Origin: Tridacna crocea
Lineage: Eukaryota; Mollusca; Bivalvia; Cardiida; Cardiidae
Length of the DNA stretch: 64,000 nucleotides
Reading direction: 5' to 3'
Assembly (NCBI GenBank): GCA_943736015.1
Contig: OX031059.1
Location: 49,115,159 to 49,179,158 of the forward strand
The first letter of the stretch is position 1. Every line of letters starts with the position of its first letter. Under the pieces are notes generated by a model. It saw nothing but the letters and a program-made list of their open reading frames with translations. It did not search any database and was not told where the DNA came from. A program made the position numbers and the translations under genes. Below are positions 58,659 to 64,000 of the stretch, piece after piece.

Positions 58659-58999
58659 GATTATCTCAAGTACAGTTCACAGAGAAGTGTGTTTTCAACG
58701 CTATGCTTTAACTATGTGGGGCCTTGCCCATGGAAACTTTTGGGCGACCGACACAGCTAATGGGGCTGTGCACTGTGAATTATAGATACAACTCTATCAT
58801 CGGCAGAACACGGATAACCTACGAATTTTGGGTGAATGATGCTATACAGAATGAACCACGGGTACCTTGAAATATGAGATTACGTATTCTGTTTCTCGGC
58901 GCTGAAAATTCTAACAAACACCAATAGAATTACCATATTTACTTTGCCTTCTTAATGAAGCCTGATTGTACTTGAGCCATGCTCTCGCAAATAGGGGGT

Positions 59000-59221
59000 T
59001 TAACCCTTTCCCAAACAAGCCCAGGTTTTTACGTGTCTGCAGTACAACTTTGGAAACACTGTGCGAAAAGGAGAAATTGCTCGTAACGAGCAATTTCTCC
59101 TTTTCCCACAGTGTTTTCTACCCTTTAGGAAAACTTTCTACCATATTCATCAAATTTAAAATTGTTGTTTGCAAACTCTGTCAGTTTGGAAGAGTCTAAA
59201 ATTTGTCGTTTGGGAAAGTGA
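59000..59221 (-). mobile_element. Group B TTAA MITE
   Basis: TTAACCCTTTCCCAAACAAG start, GTGTCTGCAG, palindrome centred on CGTAACG, TTTGCAAACTCTGTCAG, GGGAAAGTGATG end. Confidence 0.8.
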
Positions 59222-59715
59222 TGTATGTAACCATCGAGTAATTATCGATTCCTAAAACCCACTTGGCATTACAACAGACTGAATAACGAGGTAGACTAGT
59301 TCTTTGACATGCAGAAAATTCGTCATAGGCAAAAAGTTTCGACCCAGAGCAGCCTGGGCGGACAGCACAGGCCGACCTGTCGATACTTTTTGCAGATGCA
59401 TTAAGCCTCGTTTTCACAAAGCAGGTTTCACTTTGCATGTGATATATTTTCCGATACAAACTAACAGATCACAAAACACCAAGCCTAAAATATTGTCGTT
59501 CGATAATGCTTTAAGCCCCCATGTGCCAGAGAATGGCTTATAATATATTGGAGCCATGATCTGTGATAAAAGAGGTTTTAAAATGCATCTGGAAAAACTA
59601 TCGACCCATATCAATGTGTGTAGTTTGCACAGGATTACCTAGGTCAATACACTTTTCGTATTTTTGTAAACCTCTTGCATGTCAAAGAACCAGTCTACCT
59701 CATACTACCTCATGG

Positions 59716-59945
59716 TTGACCCTTCCCCAAACAAGCCCGGGTTTTTACGTGTCTGCACTAAAAGTCTTTTGAAAACACTGTGGGAAAAGGAGAAATTGCT
59801 CGTAACGAGCAATTTCTCCTTTTTCCCACAGTGTTTTTTTTACCGTTTTTGAGAACTTTCTGCCATTTACTCCAATCTAAAATTGTCGTCTGCAAACTCT
59901 TTCGGTTTGGAAGGGTCCAAAATTTATCGTTTGGGAAAGGGTTAA
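59716..59945 (-). mobile_element. Group B TTAA MITE, complete
   Basis: TTGACCCTTCCCCAAACAAG to GGGAAAGGGTTAA; palindrome centred on CGTAACG with CACTGTG outer arms. Confidence 0.83.
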
Positions 59946-59984
59946 ACAACTTTGTAGGTAAAGTTCTTCTACTCGTACATGATT

Positions 59985-60283
59985 ACCAGCCTATATAGCT
60001 CAGTAGGTAGAGCGTAGGACTCGTGAACATAATGTTTCGGGTCACTACAGGTTGTGGGTTCGAATTCCCGGCTGGCAAACTAAAATTTCTAATAGTCTTT
60101 CGGATGAAACATTAAACCGAGGTCCCGTGTGATGCTGCTATACGCCGAGCACGTTAAAGAACCAGGCGAAGCTCTCAATAATTTCGACCTGTATCCTTGC
60201 ACTATCCCCCGTAACAACTAACTGTCTTCTGAGGGCGTCGCTCAGATGCGCAACCGGTAGCGACGATAAATAAACGCAATTAA
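59985..60283 (+). mobile_element. tRNA-derived SINE with conserved core
   Basis: TATATAGCTCAGTAGGTAGAG (A box) and GTGGGTTCGAATTCCCGGC (B box) in a head whose CCAGCC and GGCTGG ends pair. A core with TCTTTCGGATGAAACATTAA, ACCGAGGTCCCGTGTG and GCACGTTAAAGAACC follows, a block widely shared by marine-invertebrate SINEs. I cannot say which named superfamily. The tail ends ATAAATAAACG. Confidence 0.8.
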
Positions 60284-60623
60284 CCCATTATCTCCCGTAT
60301 CAGACCTGCTCTCCCCTGAAAGGTTTATATGGTATGACAATGAAAGTGATACTTTTAGACATTTCCTATGAATGAAAGTTTCCGATATTCTTGAAATTAA
60401 TCTCTTTTTAAATCGACAAGGTTAAACAATTAACTCAAAATGTCCAACGGATTGATTTCCAATCAGCGTTGCAAGTTGTATTGATTTGGTTCCCAGCACT
60501 TCCGTCCCGATACCAAACGACATGATATCATTTTGTCCACCTGGTACACCATATCTTGTTTCTAAAAGCACGTGCTACTTTACAACGACTTTCAAAAAAT
60601 TCAAAAGTAAACTGCAAATCGTC

Positions 60624-60848
60624 TTAACCCTTTACCAAACGACAAAATTTGGGATGTGACCAAATTGAAAGCATTTGCAGACGACAAATTAAACATTGAT
60701 GAAATGATGATTTCTCTCTTTGATAGAGTAGAAAACACCGAGGGGAAAGGAGAAAATGCTGATTACCAGCATTTTCTCCTTTTCTTACAGTAATTTCCAA
60801 AGACTTCTTCTTTGGGGTCGTTAAAAGTCGCGATTCTGTGGACTTCAA
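60624..60848 (+). mobile_element. Group A TTAA MITE, ATGATGATTTCT variant
   Basis: TTAACCCTTTACCAAACGAC, AACATTGATGAAATGATG, palindrome centred on GATTACC; the right terminus is eroded. Confidence 0.78.
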
Positions 60849-60960
60849 ACATACTCAGAAACCAATGGTCTCCCGAGCACATTTTTATCTAAATTCTTCC
60901 GCAGGGTAAATTGACTCTTTGGTCCATCTATGGCATTTGTTCAGATTGACACGGTACAAG

Positions 60961-61166
60961 ATAACACTTTACCAAATGACAACAATTAGTACTGGACTAA
61001 ATTGAAAGCATTTGCAGACAACAAATTAAATGTAATAATATGATGATTCCTGTCTTTGATAGGATATATAACATTGTGGGAAAAGGAAAAATGATAGTTA
61101 CCATCGACTGCCATCTTTAGTGCAGTTATAAGTGTGGAAGTTTGTATTAGATGGGAAAAGAGTTAA
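60961..61166 (+). mobile_element. Degenerate group A MITE
   Basis: CACTTTACCAAATGAC, GCATTTGCAGACAAC, worn palindrome, GGGAAAAGAGTTAA end. 61167-61554 has no recognised feature. Confidence 0.6.
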
Positions 61167-61554
61167 CTTTGGAATCAGTCATACAGGAAAGATGAGACTT
61201 CATTCGAGATCATGGTTAACTGACGGATAACACTAATTGGCTTGGCTGTAATATATAAATGACGTCTGCTTCCACTCATGTCAGTTCTGCAGGATTCTAG
61301 CTTCAGTTCAGGTAAATAGCTCTTTATCTGAGTTTTTTTTTGCAGAGAATTGTTATTCATTTACGTATTAATTTATTTATTTTTCTTATATACCTAGCAG
61401 TGAAACCCTGGAATTTCCCAGTGCAATAAATTTTGATATTTTCACTGGTGACGATATCAACTTTCACTTCCTGCCGTAATTTAGGTACTACTTTTTTTTC
61501 GACTACATTTTTTCGACTTTCAAACAAAAGATTAAAAATGATAATGTTAATAAG

Positions 61555-61735
61555 GTATATAATAAATAGAATAATTAACTGGCTATTTTCTATTTGAAAA
61601 GTATCTCACTCGGATGCCTCTAAGGCGTTAAAAAAACTCATGCTGCGCACTCGTTTTTTAAAGGCCTAACAACGCATCCTCGTGAGATATTTTTCATATA
61701 AAAAATAACCTGTTGATTATCCTCTATTTATTTCA
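61555..61735. repeat. Foldback hairpin
   Basis: GGCTATTTTCTATTTGAAAAG/TATCTCACTCGGATGC arm and the GCATCCTCGTGAGATA complement. A looser, related GGTGAAAT-bearing palindrome runs on to about 62092. Confidence 0.6.
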
Positions 61736-62290
61736 CGCTTTCCGGTAGGTAATCGAGAAATATCGGTGAAATATTTTTCTATATTTCATGGTTACGACCA
61801 GAGAAATTACCAATTCTCATAATCTAGCTGTTCAATTGAAGGTTGAAACAGATATTTCCCCGCACTACTTACCTAGGTAAAATGTGTGTGCCTAACAGCC
61901 AGATGGAAATATGACGTAATTTACCATACATTTCTCGTGCTTGACGTAATACTGTAATGCGTTGCTATGTCGAAAATGGAAATTTATTCATCAATGATCT
62001 TTTTCATTCGTGGCTGCGCTGATAATGTTCACTCGGTGAAATTTAATTTTGATTTTTCACCGAATAAAGGAAATATCCTGATATGTAATTCACTTTACCA
62101 AGCAAGCATTTGCATAATAACGTTCAGTTTTTTTTTTTAAGACGGCTGAGATATTGAATTTTAGAGTTTTTAGACATGAAAAAAAATATCGCCTCTATAA
62201 AAAAAAATCGACACAGATCAGCCGATGCAAACTGTAGATTAAGATTATATAAAATCTCCTTTTCACAGACCATGAATCATTCATTCTACA

Positions 62291-62518
62291 TTAACCCTTT
62301 ACTAAACAAAATCCTGTTTTTACGGGCCTGTGAAAAAAAAAACTTTGAAAACATTGTGGAAAGAGGAGAAAATGCTAGTAAGTAGCATCTCTCCTTTTCC
62401 CACAATGATTTCTACCTTTTCCACTAGAAAGTTCCTTTTTCTAGCCACATTCATTTTGTCGTCTGCAGAAGCTTTGAATTTAGACCAGTCTATATTTTTT
62501 GTTTGGTTAAAAGTTTAT
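62291..62518 (-). mobile_element. Group A TTAA MITE
   Basis: TTAACCCTTTACTAAAC start, imperfect palindrome (GCTAGTAAGTAGC), GTCGTCTGCAGAAGC, GTTTGGTTAAAAG end. Confidence 0.7.
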
Positions 62519-62619
62519 AGTGAAACCACTTCATATGAGAAGTAATGACTCGTAATTGGTTCATAAGTTTAAAGATTTCATTGAACAGGGATATATAGGA
62601 TCTGAAATGAGTTGGCTTT

Positions 62620-62725
62620 TGAGATAAAATTTTATTAAACGAGTCTAGGGGAAAATGTTATTAAGCGAGCCTTTGGCGAGCTAAATAACATTTTCCTTGG
62701 CGAGTTTAATAAAATTTTTATCTCA
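62620..62725. repeat. Foldback hairpin
   Basis: TGAGATAAAATTTTATTAAA and its complement at the right, with GGAAAATGTTATT and GCGAGC inner arms. Confidence 0.75.
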
Positions 62726-62784
62726 AACGCTCACGAATGTCAGATTTTTTGTATCACATAGCTATATTTCACAAAATATTTAGA

Positions 62785-62925
62785 GGTTATTACACGGCTG
62801 ATGAGGGCCGGAGAGTGATATCGGCCCGCCACCTAGATATCTGCCCCGAGGGCTTTAGCCCGAGGGCAGATTTCGAGGTGGAGGGCCGATATCACTCTCC
62901 GGCCCTCATCAGCCGTGTAATAACC
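62785..62925. repeat. GC-rich near-perfect 141 bp hairpin
   Basis: About 68-base arms from GGTTATTACACGGCTGATGA to its complement at 62906-62925, enclosing GATATCGGCCC and CCCGAGGGC. Related GATATC and GCCC segments lie near 63545-63600. Confidence 0.85.
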
Positions 62926-63785
62926 TCGTTATTACATTCATGGATCAATTGCTCGATTTTTGTTATTTTCTAGCATGTTTAAAAGCTAAAAACAAAAAAA
63001 TCTTATCTCCATTCGACACAACTTTTTTTTCCCGCGGGTAAACGTCACATTCATGACGTCGTTCATCATCACGATCGTAGAGCTGCATATGTGCAGTATA
63101 GGACGTTTTAAATAAACATTTTTTCATGTTTGTTCATTGTTAAAAAGATGTTACCATTACTGTTCCTCAATCTAAATATTCATTGTAGTGTAATAATGAT
63201 CAAAACTTAGAAACAGGATAAATAGAATAGATGGTTTGTGCTTCGAATTACAAAACTTAAATCAAGCTCGGTTCAATGGATAGAAACTGTAGAACTACTA
63301 GATCTAGCCTATAAACACAACATATTGCCTGATAAGTTTCCCAATCCAAGACAACAACAATCTATTCACTATTTATCACGTCTTTGTTGGTTTAACGATC
63401 CAACGTTGAGTGTAGTTCTGAAGATTTGTCCGCTAGCGAATGATGGACCGATTCCGCCATTTTTTTTCAAAATGGATGTTTTGAGAACGTTAGTTTACGA
63501 GCGAGTGTTCTGTTGCCATAGATATAGAACAAATATCTTATCAACGGGCAGGATATCAGATATCAGCCCGTTGCCCCGCCATATCGGCCCTCACGTGACA
63601 CTGATATTACACCATTTTCGGTGGAAAATGTTACTATTATTAGTAACAGAATGTAATAAACCGGTATATCAGATGATGCAAAAATATTTATAAACGCACC
63701 CCTGGTATTATCCATAAGACCCATTAGACCCATTCGCTTGTATGAAACATAAATATGACGTCACATAAAAGTGATATTAATGAGA

Positions 63786-63957
63786 TAGAGAGGATATTTG
63801 GTTATTTTTTCGGTGAAAGATCGAAATTTATTTCATCGAGTGAACACCATCGGTAATATTTTCTTGAGTGGCGCAGCCACGAGTGAAAATATTACCGATG
63901 GTGTTCACGAGATGAAATGAATTTTGATCTTTCACCTAAAAAAAACAAATATTCTAT
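63786..63957. mobile_element. Foldback element related to 23934-24128
   Basis: TTTTTTCGGTGAAAGATCG to GATCTTTCACCTAAAAAA; arms meet at GTGGCGCAGCCACG. Single left arm here. Confidence 0.8.
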
Positions 63958-64000
63958 CTATTTCATGCTTTTAACACTTTCTGGGAGGAGCTTTATCAAA

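Noticed and set aside
63238..63693. 151-codon open frame near the right edge
   Set aside because: Overlaps palindromic GATATC/GGCCC repeat pieces; no family recognised and no start or splice support.

Overview
This is an AT-rich, intron-rich animal nuclear window with no bacterial-style operons. The genes present and the repeats suggest a mollusc, most likely a heterodont bivalve. The repeats include many TTAA-flanked palindromic MITEs, tRNA-derived SINEs with the conserved core seen in marine invertebrates, and a hairpin element containing CAGTCCGCACAGGCTAATCC that I associate with bivalve genomes. Species is not assigned. All exon structures below were assembled by eye from reading frame, splice-site dinucleotides and phase. 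No RNA evidence or database search was available.

Three genes can be supported. (1) ZP-A, plus strand, 2999-23559: ten coding exons, 403 codons, encoding a secreted, membrane-anchored zona pellucida (ZP) domain protein. (2) ZP-B, minus strand, 38694-28266: ten coding exons, 423 codons. It is a paralogue of ZP-A with the same intron phase at every one of nine junctions. The two ZP genes converge on a 4.7 kb intergenic stretch. Both have a signal peptide split over two exons, a ZP-N half with four cysteines, a ZP-C half with four cysteines, a furin-type RRRR or RKRR site, a hydrophobic strand after it, and a C-terminal transmembrane helix with a short basic tail. (3) nanos, minus strand, 54065-48135: two coding exons, 394 codons, with the complete pair of CCHC zinc knuckles of the Nanos family. 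Its N-terminal half carries an unusual 8-residue repeat in 16 copies.

Everything else is introns and intergenic DNA packed with mobile elements. The dominant one is a roughly 230 bp non-autonomous element ending TTAACCC...GGGTTAA, so its TTAA target is piggyBac-like, with a near-perfect palindrome of about 67 bp in the middle. I count by eye about 75 to 80 whole or partial copies, which is roughly a quarter of the window. They fall into three sequence groups (A, B, C) whose palindromes differ but stay self-complementary. Other hairpin families, long inverted repeats, SINEs, nested insertions, a 1.85 kb 38-39 bp minisatellite in a ZP-B intron, and simple repeats fill most of the remainder.

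Region by region: 1-2998 is repeats upstream of ZP-A. 2999-23559 is ZP-A, with an 11.65 kb intron 5 that is a MITE and SINE reservoir. 23560-28265 is the convergent spacer. 28266-38694 is ZP-B. 38695-48134 holds larger non-autonomous elements and a dispersed inverted pair. 48135-54065 is nanos, including a TE-filled 4.7 kb intron. 54066-64000 is the nanos upstream region with tandem MITEs and, at the right end, foldback hairpins. ZP proteins form extracellular filaments, often egg coats, and Nanos is a germline translational repressor. Their proximity is suggestive, but no functional link is shown by the sequence.
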